Source of the DNA: Flavobacteriaceae bacterium
GTDB taxonomy: Bacteria; Bacteroidota; Bacteroidia; Flavobacteriales; Flavobacteriaceae
Length of the DNA: 64,000 nucleotides
Direction of reading: 5' to 3'
NCBI GenBank assembly: GCA_027082925.1
Contig: JALWTD010000014.1
Coordinates: forward strand, 196,393 to 260,392
The position numbers and the translations under genes were made by a program. Below the pieces are notes generated by a model. That model was not told the origin of the DNA and searched no databases. It saw only the letters and a list, made by a program, of their open reading frames with translations. Of this stretch, positions 18,592 to 26,570 are shown piece after piece (the first letter of the stretch is position 1; the number at the start of each line of letters is the position of its first letter).

Positions 18592-18882
18592 AAGTAGGTC
18601 TATAAGCCGGATTTTGTACTCGTAAGAGTTCTTATCATTTATCTAGGCTATAAATTGCTTTATAGCTCAAGCTGCCTACCCCTTGAAATAGAGCGAGAAA
18701 CCCTAAAATTTCAATATACGTGGCATTTCACCGCATAGAGTTTACCTGATTTCACTACAGCCGAACTGTACTTGCTTTCTGTTGCACTTGTCCTCAACTC
18801 ACGTTGGACGGATGTTATCCGCTATGCTTCTCTATGGTGTCCGGACTTTCCTCTTTATAAAAGCGATAAGACGACCTACTTA
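18592..18882 (-). ncRNA. rnpB: RNase P RNA (rnpB)
   Basis: The catalytic RNA of RNase P, which trims the 5' leaders of tRNAs. Minus-strand reading begins AAGTAGGTCGTCTTATCGC and has GAGGAAAGTCCGGACACC (the conserved P4/CR-I region), ACAGAAAGCAAGTACAG, a CGGTGAAATGCCACG segment and a 3' end GGCTTATAGACCTACTT that pairs with the 5' end (P1). The length of about 290 nt fits the bacterial A class. Apparent ORFs over it, such as 18782-19012, are artefacts. Confidence 0.95.
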
Positions 18883-18892
18883 TTTTAGAATG

Positions 18893-18900
18893 CAAAAGTA
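18893..18900 (-). promoter_or_regulatory. -7 promoter element for rnpB
   Basis: The minus strand reads TACTTTTG, a perfect TAnnTTTG box, 11 bases before the rnpB 5' end. No clear -33 TTTG is visible. Confidence 0.5.
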
Positions 18901-18922
18901 CGGTAATTTAAAATATCTATAT

Positions 18923-18950
18923 AAAAAAACCCACTCAAAGTTTGAGTGGG
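18923..18950 (-). terminator. Terminator after dnaJ
   Basis: CCCACTCAAA (18930-18939) pairs with TTTGAGTGGG (18941-18950). On the minus strand it is followed by seven T, about 100 bases past the dnaJ stop. Confidence 0.8.
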
Positions 18951-19050
18951 AAAATTGCTATGAAAAAGAAAAAGTGTTATTAGATATTTCACTAACAACG
19001 GTTCAAAGATAAAAATTTTTTTGAAATGATATAATTTTTTTTCTTTTTTT

Positions 19051-20169
19051 TTAAGAAAACATATCTTTTACTTTTTCAAAGAAAGATTTATCAGATTTTG
19101 AAGGGTTTGGAACAAAGTTTTCATCATCAATCATCTTTTCAAAAAATTGCTTTTGTTCCTTTGTAAGACTTTGTGGAGTCCATACATTTATGTGTATTAG
19201 TAAATCTCCATGTCCGTAATGATCTATACTTGGAAGTCCTTTTCCTCTCAATCTTAAAATTTTTCCAGATTGTGTTCCCGGCTCTATTTTAATCTTAACT
19301 TTTCCTGTTACCGTATCTATATTTTTACTAGCTCCTAAAACTGCTTCCGAAAAGTTAATGTACAAATCGAAATGTAAATTGGTACCTTCTCTTTTTAATG
19401 TTTCGTGAGGCACTTCTTCAATAACAACCAGTAAATCTCCGTCTAAAGAATTGTTTCCCGGAGCCGCATTTCCTTTACCGTTTACTTTTAGTTGCACACC
19501 TTCTGTTACCCCTGCCGGAATTTTTATAGAAACAATTTCTTCTTTATACTCCAATCCGCTGGCATCTGTTCCCTTAGGTCTGTTTCCTACAATTTCACCT
19601 GCACCATGACAAGTAGGGCACGTTGATGATGTTTGCATTCTACCTAAAATAGTATTGGTAACACGCATTACCTGACCTGTTCCGTTACACGTAGAACAAG
19701 AAGTATAGGTTGCTCCTTTTGCTTTTACTTTTCGTCTAACTTTAACCTTCTTTTCAACGCCTTTAGCTATCTCATCTAAGGTTAATTTAACTCTAATACG
19801 CAAATTACTACCTTTAACTCTGGCGCGACCTCTAGAACCTCCAAAGCCTCCAAAGCCTCCACCAAAAGCACTTCCAAATATATCGCCAAATTGACTAAAG
19901 ATATCGTCCATATTCATTCCGCCTCCGCCGAAGCCTCCTGCTCCTCCCTCAAAAGCAGCATGCCCAAATTGGTCATATCTTGCTTTTTTGTTTTCATCGC
20001 TTAGTATTTCATAAGCTTCTGCCGCTTTTTTAAACTTTTCTTCAGCAGCTTTATCTCCCGGATTTTTATCGGGGTGATATTTAATGGCCATCTTACGATA
20101 AGCTCTTTTAATTTCAACTTGTGTTGCATTTTTTGAAATGCCTAATATTTCGTAGTAATCTTGCTTCAT
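19051..20169 (-). CDS. dnaJ: Chaperone protein DnaJ with a single retained zinc site
   Basis: Hsp40 co-chaperone that stimulates DnaK. The start is placed at ATG 20169 (MKQDYYEILG), the usual DnaJ N-terminus; an in-frame ATG at 20193 would overlap grpE. Order: J domain with HPD at 32-34, Gly/Phe-rich linker (about 70-115), zinc region and C-terminal substrate-binding domain. Only two CxxCxGxG motifs exist (Cys158/161 and Cys184/187) instead of four. Their spacing matches canonical motifs 2 and 3, so Zn site II is kept and Zn site I is lost. It is transcribed with grpE and ends at a hairpin terminator. Confidence 0.95.
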   Translation of the reverse strand: MKQDYYEILGISKNATQVEIKRAYRKMAIKYHPDKNPGDKAAEEKFKKAAEAYEILSDENKKARYDQFGHAAFEGGAGGFGGGGMNMDDIFSQFGDIFGSAFGGGFGGFGGSRGRARVKGSNLRIRVKLTLDEIAKGVEKKVKVRRKVKAKGATYTSCSTCNGTGQVMRVTNTILGRMQTSSTCPTCHGAGEIVGNRPKGTDASGLEYKEEIVSIKIPAGVTEGVQLKVNGKGNAAPGNNSLDGDLLVVIEEVPHETLKREGTNLHFDLYINFSEAVLGASKNIDTVTGKVKIKIEPGTQSGKILRLRGKGLPSIDHYGHGDLLIHINVWTPQSLTKEQKQFFEKMIDDENFVPNPSKSDKSFFEKVKDMFS

Positions 20170-20179
20170 TGTATAAGTC

Positions 20180-20710
20180 TTATTGTCCGACAACCACTTT
20201 TGGGTATCTAATAATTTTCTCTCCTAATTTATATCCTTGTTCAATAACATCTATTATTTTCCCCTTCATATCTTCTGATGGAGCCGGAATTTGAGTAATT
20301 GCTTCGTGAAGCTCAACATCAAAAGTTTCTCCTTTCTCTACAGCTATTTGACTTAATCCTTTTTGAGTAAGTGAATTTTTGAGCTTATTGTTAATAAGTT
20401 CCATTCCTTTTAGAAGCTCTTTATCTTTTGCTTTTTTTATTTCGGCCAAGCCTCTGTCAAAATCATCTAAAATAGGTAGTAAAACTGTCATTAATTCTTC
20501 ATTGGCAGTTTTATACAACTCTATTCGTTCTTTTGAAGTTCGTTTTTTATAATTTTCGAATTCGGCAAATAAACGTAAAAATTTATCTTTTTCATTTGCT
20601 AATTCTTTTTTCAATTGTTCTTCCATGCTTATCTTATCTACGGTTTCCTCCGCTACTTGCTTTTCAGAAGCCGCTCCTTTTGCTCTTTTTTGTTCTTTCT
20701 TTTTAGTCAT
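20180..20710 (-). CDS. grpE: GrpE nucleotide exchange factor
   Basis: Nucleotide exchange factor for DnaK, 176 residues. A charged, flexible N-terminus and long coiled coil (about 25-100, including FLRLFAEFENYKKR) are followed by the compact beta wing with FDVELHEAI and the C-terminal GYKLGEKIIRYPKVVVGQ. It comes first in the grpE-dnaJ operon, 10 bases ahead of dnaJ. A good flavobacterial promoter lies upstream, with no sign of a CIRCE element. Confidence 0.96.
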   Translation of the reverse strand: MTKKKEQKRAKGAASEKQVAEETVDKISMEEQLKKELANEKDKFLRLFAEFENYKKRTSKERIELYKTANEELMTVLLPILDDFDRGLAEIKKAKDKELLKGMELINNKLKNSLTQKGLSQIAVEKGETFDVELHEAITQIPAPSEDMKGKIIDVIEQGYKLGEKIIRYPKVVVGQ

Positions 20711-20745
20711 AATTTTCGCTTAAAAAATTTCTCCTTAACATGAAG

Positions 20746-20777
20746 CAAAAGTATTGCCATTTTATAAGATATGCCAA
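20746..20777 (-). promoter_or_regulatory. Promoter of grpE-dnaJ
   Basis: The minus strand has TTGG (20777-20774), a 20-base spacer and TACTTTTG (20753-20746), close to the Bacteroidota TTTG/TAnnTTTG pattern. It lies 36 bases before the grpE ATG. Confidence 0.65.
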
Positions 20778-20790
20778 TATGACACTATAT

Positions 20791-20819
20791 AAAAAATCCC
20801 GCTATAAGCGAGATTTTTT
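20791..20819 (-). terminator. Terminator after murA
   Basis: AAAAAATCCCGCT (20791-20803) and AGCGAGATTTTTT (20807-20819) form a stem with one wobble pair and A/T tails on both sides. It lies 16 bases past the murA stop. Confidence 0.75.
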
Positions 20820-20834
20820 CATGAATTGTATTTT

Positions 20835-22142
20835 TTAATCAACTCTTGTAATTTTTGCACCTATTGCTCTCAAGCGCTCATCAATATTTTCGTAGCCTCT
20901 ATCTATTTGCTCTATATTGTGAATTGTACTTGTTCCTTTTGCCGAAAGTGCAGCAATTAATAAGGAGATTCCTGCTCTAATATCAGGAGACGTCATTGTG
21001 GTGGCTTTTAGGCATGATTCGTGATTCATCCCAATTACTGTAGCTCTGTGCGGGTCGCAAAGAATTACTTTTGCTCCCATATCTATAAGCTTATCTACAA
21101 AAAACAATCTACTCTCAAACATTTTTTGATGAATTAGCACACTTCCTTTTGCTTGGGTGGCAACTACCAATATAATACTTAGCAAATCTGGTGTAAAACC
21201 TGGCCAAGGGGCATCAGAAATGGTTAAAATAGAGCCGTCAATATAATTTTGTATTTCGTAATTTTCTTGTTCAGGAATAAAAATATCGTCTTCTTTTCGC
21301 TCTATAGTAATTCCTAGTTTTTGAAAAACGCGTGGTATTAAACCTAAGTCGTTCCAACTTACATTTTTAATGGTTATAGAAGATTTTGTCATTGCAGCCA
21401 TTCCAATCCAACTTCCAATTTCAATCATATCAGGCAAAATTCTATGCGAACAGCCTCCTAAATTTTGAACGCCTTCAATAATTAGTAAATTAGATCCTAT
21501 ACCTCTAATTTTTGCTCCCATATGGTTGAGCATTTTGCAAAGTTGTTGCAAATACGGCTCACAAGCTGCGTTGTAAATAGTGGTAATGCCTTCGGCTCTA
21601 ACTGCAGCCATTACAATATTTGCAGTTCCTGTTACCGAGGCTTCGTCAAGCAACATATTTGTACCTACGAGCTTGTCGGCTTCAACTCCGTAAAAATATT
21701 CTTCTCTATTGTATCTAAATTTAGCACCTAACTTTATAAAACCTTCAAAGTGTGTATCCAGTCTGCGTCTTCCTATTTTATCACCTCCCGGTCTAGGAAT
21801 GTATCCTCTTCCAAATCTAGCTAAAAGTGGACCAACAATCATAATTGATCCTCGTAATGATGTTCCGTCTTTTTTAAACTTTTCAGATTCTAAATACTCT
21901 AAGTTTAGTTCGTCTGCTTGAAACGTATAAGTATGGTCGGCCGTTTGGTGAATTTTAACTCCTAATTCTTTTAAAATAAAAATGAGTTTATTAACATCTC
22001 TAATGTTTGGAATATTGCTAATGGTTACTTTTTCGGAAGTCAAAAGTGTTGCACAAATTACTTGTAACGCTTCATTTTTTGCTCCTTGAGGAGTAATACT
22101 TCCACTTAATTTATGACCACCTTCAATGATAAATGTTGACAT
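20835..22142 (-). CDS. murA: UDP-N-acetylglucosamine 1-carboxyvinyltransferase with Asp at the fosfomycin site
   Basis: First committed step of peptidoglycan synthesis: transfer of enolpyruvate from PEP to UDP-GlcNAc. 435 residues with the EPSP-synthase-like double fold. Visible motifs are GAKNEALQVICATLL near 20-34, the loop RPGGDKIGRRRLDTHF and DIRAGISLLIAAL near the C-terminus. The loop residue equivalent to E. coli Cys115, the fosfomycin target, is Asp121. This change is known in mycobacteria, chlamydiae and Borrelia and predicts intrinsic fosfomycin insensitivity. It is last in the uvrD-DUF4290-murA operon, 15 bases after the DUF4290 gene. Confidence 0.95.
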   Translation of the reverse strand: MSTFIIEGGHKLSGSITPQGAKNEALQVICATLLTSEKVTISNIPNIRDVNKLIFILKELGVKIHQTADHTYTFQADELNLEYLESEKFKKDGTSLRGSIMIVGPLLARFGRGYIPRPGGDKIGRRRLDTHFEGFIKLGAKFRYNREEYFYGVEADKLVGTNMLLDEASVTGTANIVMAAVRAEGITTIYNAACEPYLQQLCKMLNHMGAKIRGIGSNLLIIEGVQNLGGCSHRILPDMIEIGSWIGMAAMTKSSITIKNVSWNDLGLIPRVFQKLGITIERKEDDIFIPEQENYEIQNYIDGSILTISDAPWPGFTPDLLSIILVVATQAKGSVLIHQKMFESRLFFVDKLIDMGAKVILCDPHRATVIGMNHESCLKATTMTSPDIRAGISLLIAALSAKGTSTIHNIEQIDRGYENIDERLRAIGAKITRVD

Positions 22143-22157
22143 TCTAAACCGCTGATT

Positions 22158-22781
22158 TTATGATTTCTTTTTTTTATGATTTTTTTGATTTCGAGAATTT
22201 TGCGTTTTTCTCTTTTTTAGCAATTCTTTACTTTCTGAAAGAATTTCTTCACTTTCTAAAAAGTTAATTTTTCCGTCAGATAATTCGTACAAGTGTTTAA
22301 AAATAACTGCATCATCAACTGTATCTTTATTCCAGTTTAAATAGCATTTTTTCATATGATTTGCTATTGCAAGATAAAGTGCTTCTCTAGCTTCGCCTTC
22401 TTCCCAAGTTAATGCAACATTAATCATTGTTTGAATATTATTTCCGTAAAAACGGTATTTAGATGCTGATTTTGGGTAAGCCAATGATTCCGGTCTACTT
22501 TGCAACTCTTCTTTTGAAGGTTTTTCATAAGGAGATTCTACATCCAACTTGAAATCGGACATAATAAATAGCTGATCCCAAAGTTTGTGTTTAAAATCGG
22601 GCACATCGCGTAAATGAGGTTGTAAATTCCCCATAACATCAACTATGGCTCTTGCCATTTTATTTCGTTCTTCAACATCTTCTAAAGCCACACAATAGTC
22701 TACTAATTTTTGCATGTGACGTCCGTATTCCGGTATAATTAAGTGTGATCTCTCTGAATTGTATTCTAAATCAAATTCCAT
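22158..22781 (-). CDS. DUF4290 family protein
   Basis: A conserved Bacteroidota protein of unknown function. The ATG at 22781 (MEFDLEYNSERSHLIIPEYG) is the family's typical start; an in-frame ATG at 22868 would overlap uvrD. This gives 207 residues: a compact helical body (GRHMQKLVDYC, ARAIVDVMGNL, HKLWDQLFIMSDF) and a very basic C-terminal tail (KKRKTQNSRNQKNHKKKKS), which could bind nucleic acid. Constant placement beside murA is typical of the group and hints at a cell-envelope or division link, but no function is established. Confidence 0.85.
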   Translation of the reverse strand: MEFDLEYNSERSHLIIPEYGRHMQKLVDYCVALEDVEERNKMARAIVDVMGNLQPHLRDVPDFKHKLWDQLFIMSDFKLDVESPYEKPSKEELQSRPESLAYPKSASKYRFYGNNIQTMINVALTWEEGEAREALYLAIANHMKKCYLNWNKDTVDDAVIFKHLYELSDGKINFLESEEILSESKELLKKRKTQNSRNQKNHKKKKS

Positions 22782-22842
22782 GTATCTATTCTTTCGTTTT
22801 ATTTTACGCAAATTACAACATAAATTGGAGTTTCTATAATTA

Positions 22843-25176
22843 TTAACCAATAATTGTGAGTTTTGCAAATTGCAATAATAATTTTTTTGTTCCTACTGAA
22901 GCAAATCTAATTTCGGCTTTTTTATTAGCTCCAAAGCCTTCTAAACTTAATACTTCTCCTTTTCCAAACTTTTTATGTTCTACAATATTGCCCACCGTAA
23001 TAGAATTATCGAATAAATTACTGTTTTGGTTGGCTGTTGCTGAAGAAGTCACTTTTTTAAACTTTTGAGGAGGCTTAAAAGTACTTTTGGTAATAGGTGC
23101 TTTTTTTTGTGGAGGTCGTTGTATGGGTTTTTTAAATCTAATTTTATTTTGAGGAACACTTCCAAAAATATCTTCATTTAAAAATCGATTTTGCGAAGGT
23201 GCAGATTCTTTAGGCGAAAGGTATTCTAAATATTTATCATCTATTTCTTCTAAAAACCTACTTGGTTCACAATCAATTAATTTTCCCCAACGATATCTGG
23301 TTTGCGCATAGCTTAAATAAGCTTGTTTTTCAGCTCTTGTAAGAGCTACATAAAATAGTCTTCGCTCCTCTTCCAGCTCACTTCTTGTATTCATACTCAT
23401 TGCTGAAGGAAATAGATTTTCTTCTAAACCAACAATATATACATATGGAAATTCGAGACCTTTTGCCAAATGTATGGTCATCAAAGAAACACGAGGCGTA
23501 TCGTCTTTTTTGTCACTATCAAAGTCGGTTGCAAGAGCTACATCTTCTAAAAAAATTGCCAATGAGTTATCATTTCCCGTTTTGAGCTGTTGCTCTGTAA
23601 AATCTTTTATTCCATTAAGTAATTCTTGCACATTCTCAACTTTACTAACAGCTTCAGGAGCTCCGTCTTTTTCTAATTCCTTAATTAGACGGGTTTGTTT
23701 TACAACAAATTCAGCCACTTCAAAAGCGTTTTTTGAACGAGCTTCAATTTGAAAATGCTGAAGCATTGTTATAAAATTGGTAAGTTTTGTTCTTGTTCCT
23801 GAATTTATATTAATAGCGATTTTATCGAGATGCATTAAAACATCAAAAAGCGACTTTTTATAGTGGTTTGCAGCTACAATAAGCTTATCTATAGTGGTTG
23901 TTCCAATACCTCTGGTTGGGTAGTTTATAATTCGTTTTAAAGCTTCTTCATCGTTTGGATTAACCAATAAACGCAAGTAAGCCAATACGTCTTTGATTTC
24001 TTTTCGTTGGTAAAAAGACAATCCGCCATATATTTTGTAACGTATGTCTTTTTTACGAAGCGCATCTTCAATAGCCCTAGATTGTGCATTTGTACGATAA
24101 AGCACTGCAAACGAAGAATTTTGAAGTTGAAAATTCATTTTATTGTCAAAAATAGAATTTGCAACAAAGCGCCCTTCTTCTGCCTCTGTATACGTACGCA
24201 TTACCTTTATTTTATTGCCGTCTTCATTGGCTGTCCAAATTTCTTTATTTAATTTGGTTTTGTTCTTGGCTATTACACTGTTTGCTGCTTCAACAATGGT
24301 TTTAGTAGATCTGTAGTTTTGTTCTAATTTAAAAATATTTACATTTTCATAATCTCGCTGAAAATTTAAGATATTTTGAATATTTGCACCTCTAAACGCA
24401 TATATACTTTGCGAATCATCTCCTACCACACAAATGTTTTGAAATTTATCGGCCAATGCTCTTACAATTAAGTATTGTGAATGGTTGGTATCTTGGTACT
24501 CATCAACTAAAATGTAGTGAAATCTGTTTTGATATTTTGCCAATACTTCAGGAAAACGTGTTAAAAGCTCGTTTGTACGCAGTAGTAAATCGTCAAAATC
24601 CATTGCTCCGGCTTTAAAACTTCTTTCAACATATTCGGCATAAATTTCTCCCATTTTAGCCCTGCTAGCCATTTTATCGGCTTCCATTAAATCAGGATTG
24701 TTATAATATGCCTTAACGGTGATTAAATTGTTTTTAAACGATGATATTCTACTTAATACCTGTTTAGGCTTGTATCTATCTTTATCTAATTCCTTCTCTT
24801 TGATTATAGAGGTTAATAAACGTACCGAATCTTGTGTATCGTAAATGGTAAAATTTGTTGGAAAACCAAGTTTATCAGCTTCAGAGCGTAAAATACGTGC
24901 AAAAACAGAATGAAAAGTTCCCATCCATAAATTCTTGGCTTCAGAAACACCCACAACATCGGCAATACGTTCTTTCATTTCCCTTGCTGCCTTGTTGGTA
25001 AAAGTAAGCGACAAAATATTAAAAGCATCTACTCCTTGATTCATTAAATGAGCTATCCGGTAAGTTAAGACACGTGTTTTACCAGAACCGGCACCCGCAA
25101 TGATAATCATAGGTCCGTTTTTATGCTCAACAGCTGCTCGTTGTGATTCGTTAAGATTATTTAAATAGTTAGCCAC
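22843..25176 (-). CDS. uvrD: UvrD/PcrA-type DNA helicase
   Basis: Superfamily 1A 3'-5' helicase for nucleotide-excision and mismatch repair and for removing roadblocks. 777 residues with the Q-motif LNESQRAAV, Walker A AGAGSGKTRVLT near 27-38, DEYQDTNHSQY, QNYRST, VSLMTIHLAKGLEFPYVY and VALTRAEKQAYLSYA, plus a C-terminal Tudor-like RNAP-binding segment (VGNIVEHKKFGKGEVLSLEG). GTG at 25176 gives the standard N-terminus. It leads the uvrD-DUF4290-murA operon. Confidence 0.95.
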   Translation of the reverse strand: MANYLNNLNESQRAAVEHKNGPMIIIAGAGSGKTRVLTYRIAHLMNQGVDAFNILSLTFTNKAAREMKERIADVVGVSEAKNLWMGTFHSVFARILRSEADKLGFPTNFTIYDTQDSVRLLTSIIKEKELDKDRYKPKQVLSRISSFKNNLITVKAYYNNPDLMEADKMASRAKMGEIYAEYVERSFKAGAMDFDDLLLRTNELLTRFPEVLAKYQNRFHYILVDEYQDTNHSQYLIVRALADKFQNICVVGDDSQSIYAFRGANIQNILNFQRDYENVNIFKLEQNYRSTKTIVEAANSVIAKNKTKLNKEIWTANEDGNKIKVMRTYTEAEEGRFVANSIFDNKMNFQLQNSSFAVLYRTNAQSRAIEDALRKKDIRYKIYGGLSFYQRKEIKDVLAYLRLLVNPNDEEALKRIINYPTRGIGTTTIDKLIVAANHYKKSLFDVLMHLDKIAININSGTRTKLTNFITMLQHFQIEARSKNAFEVAEFVVKQTRLIKELEKDGAPEAVSKVENVQELLNGIKDFTEQQLKTGNDNSLAIFLEDVALATDFDSDKKDDTPRVSLMTIHLAKGLEFPYVYIVGLEENLFPSAMSMNTRSELEEERRLFYVALTRAEKQAYLSYAQTRYRWGKLIDCEPSRFLEEIDDKYLEYLSPKESAPSQNRFLNEDIFGSVPQNKIRFKKPIQRPPQKKAPITKSTFKPPQKFKKVTSSATANQNSNLFDNSITVGNIVEHKKFGKGEVLSLEGFGANKKAEIRFASVGTKKLLLQFAKLTIIG

Positions 25177-25193
25177 CGGAATGTATTAAAGGT

Positions 25194-25224
25194 CAAAAGT
25201 ACTATTCCAAATCAATTTAAACAA
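25194..25224 (-). promoter_or_regulatory. Promoter of the uvrD operon
   Basis: The minus strand has TTG (25224-25222), 20 bases, then TACTTTTG (25201-25194), matching the Bacteroidota promoter pattern. It lies 18 bases before the GTG start. Confidence 0.6.
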
Positions 25225-25249
25225 TAAAAGTTATTGACAATATGCAAGG

Positions 25250-26476
25250 CTATTTTACCGCATTTTTTTGAAGTAATGTTGATATAAAAATCATTCCAAT
25301 ACCTAAAACTATTACAAAGCTAAATCCTAGTAATAATATATGATAATTTGGTATCATTACACCCAATATCCATATAAAAAACCCTTGTAAAAACAGTAGT
25401 GTCTCTGTACAAAAAACACCTGTTAAAAAAGAGAAAATTCCCCATTTAAACACTCCAGATTTAGGTGTTAATTTACCTGCTTGTATTCCTAATAAAAACA
25501 AGAAAGTACTCATAAAAACAAGCGTAAATAAATGCAAGTAACCTATTATTAAATAAGGTTTTAACGCTAGTGACTTTTGAACAACAAATGGTATTACAGA
25601 GATTAGTTGAGCTATTATTTTAAGAATATATGCTACTAATATTGTTTTGAGTAATAGCCTAGATATAAAGTTCCAAGTTATTTGGGTAAGTACCGTTTTT
25701 AGTAACTTTAGCAAATAAATTAAAGAGATAACTTGTAGCAAGGAAGCTATAAAGGCTATTGCGTAAAATACGGTAGAAACACCACTCCATAAAACAGATA
25801 AAAGGTATGTTGGAACACAGGCTATATTTAAATAAAGAAAGAATTTTTTTAACCACTTTTCTGAGTAAATAACTCGTTGTTTTTCGAATACTTTAAAAAG
25901 TAATCCAAACAATACAAAAACAAAATATCCATTGTACAAAAAATGTAAATAAAAATAAATGGTATTGTAATATAAATTTGTTTTCCCTTGTGTAACAGTT
26001 ACATAAGCAATAAACCAAGTTGCCAAGCTTGAAAGCAGGTAGTAATAAATGCCATACCTAATAAATTTTGAAGAAGTTGTTTGAGTGGTTTTTACATCAT
26101 TTAACAACTTAAAAGATAATACGTACGTTGTAATACCGAAAATAGATAATAAAATAATAGAAAATATTTTATAACCTCCCAAGGGAAAACTTATAAGCAT
26201 TAAACTTGTGCTAATTAACACTATTGGCAACGTTACCTTATATACCAAATGTTTTTGTTGTTGGCTTGATAAAAAATACTTGTAAATTAATAGTATAGTT
26301 GCAATATATCCCCATCCTAAAAAAGCCACATGAGAGTGCCCTTGTAAAAATTTTTTATAGCCAAACGATGTTATTGGAAATACTGCATTATAACGCATTA
26401 ACAGTCCTATAGTTGCTGAAAACAAAAACAATACTAAAGCGTACTTATATAAAAAATTGGTATTTATTTTTAACAT
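25250..26476 (-). CDS. Polytopic membrane protein with conserved-looking histidines, function unknown
   Basis: 408 residues, almost wholly hydrophobic, with about 11-12 predicted membrane spans. I do not recognise a named family with certainty. Histidines sit in or near membrane segments: QGHSHVAFLGWG (His47, His49), YFYLHFLYNGYFVF and GYLHLFTLVFM. This arrangement recalls haem-binding helices of the haem-copper oxidase / NnrS-like superfamily, but the full ligand set is not evident and no copper or cytochrome genes flank it. The neighbours are uvrD and a FadL-like porin, neither informative. A haem- or metal-binding membrane protein is only a hypothesis. Confidence 0.5.
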   Translation of the reverse strand: MLKINTNFLYKYALVLFLFSATIGLLMRYNAVFPITSFGYKKFLQGHSHVAFLGWGYIATILLIYKYFLSSQQQKHLVYKVTLPIVLISTSLMLISFPLGGYKIFSIILLSIFGITTYVLSFKLLNDVKTTQTTSSKFIRYGIYYYLLSSLATWFIAYVTVTQGKTNLYYNTIYFYLHFLYNGYFVFVLFGLLFKVFEKQRVIYSEKWLKKFFLYLNIACVPTYLLSVLWSGVSTVFYAIAFIASLLQVISLIYLLKLLKTVLTQITWNFISRLLLKTILVAYILKIIAQLISVIPFVVQKSLALKPYLIIGYLHLFTLVFMSTFLFLLGIQAGKLTPKSGVFKWGIFSFLTGVFCTETLLFLQGFFIWILGVMIPNYHILLLGFSFVIVLGIGMIFISTLLQKNAVK

Positions 26477-26520
26477 TTAACCTCAAATTTAGTAGCAGTG
26501 CAAAGAAACAATAATAAATA

Positions 26521-26551
26521 AAAAAACGGCTTTATTTCAAAGCCGTTTTTT
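26521..26551. terminator. Terminator after the FadL-like gene
   Basis: AAAAACGGCTTT (26522-26533) pairs with AAAGCCGTTTTT (26539-26550), with T runs on both strands. It lies 20 bases past the FadL-like stop on the minus strand. Confidence 0.8.
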
Positions 26552-26570
26552 AATACAAACCATAATATGT

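Noticed and set aside
18782-19012. Plus-strand ORF of 76 codons
   Set aside because: It lies antisense to rnpB and runs into the dnaJ terminator; the RNase P structure explains the sequence.
20170-20193. Upstream in-frame ATG for dnaJ
   Set aside because: It would overlap grpE and add eight residues not seen in DnaJ proteins; MKQDYYEILG at 20169 is the standard N-terminus.
22782-22868. N-terminal extension of the DUF4290 gene
   Set aside because: It overlaps the uvrD 3' end and adds 29 atypical residues before the conserved MEFDLEYN start.
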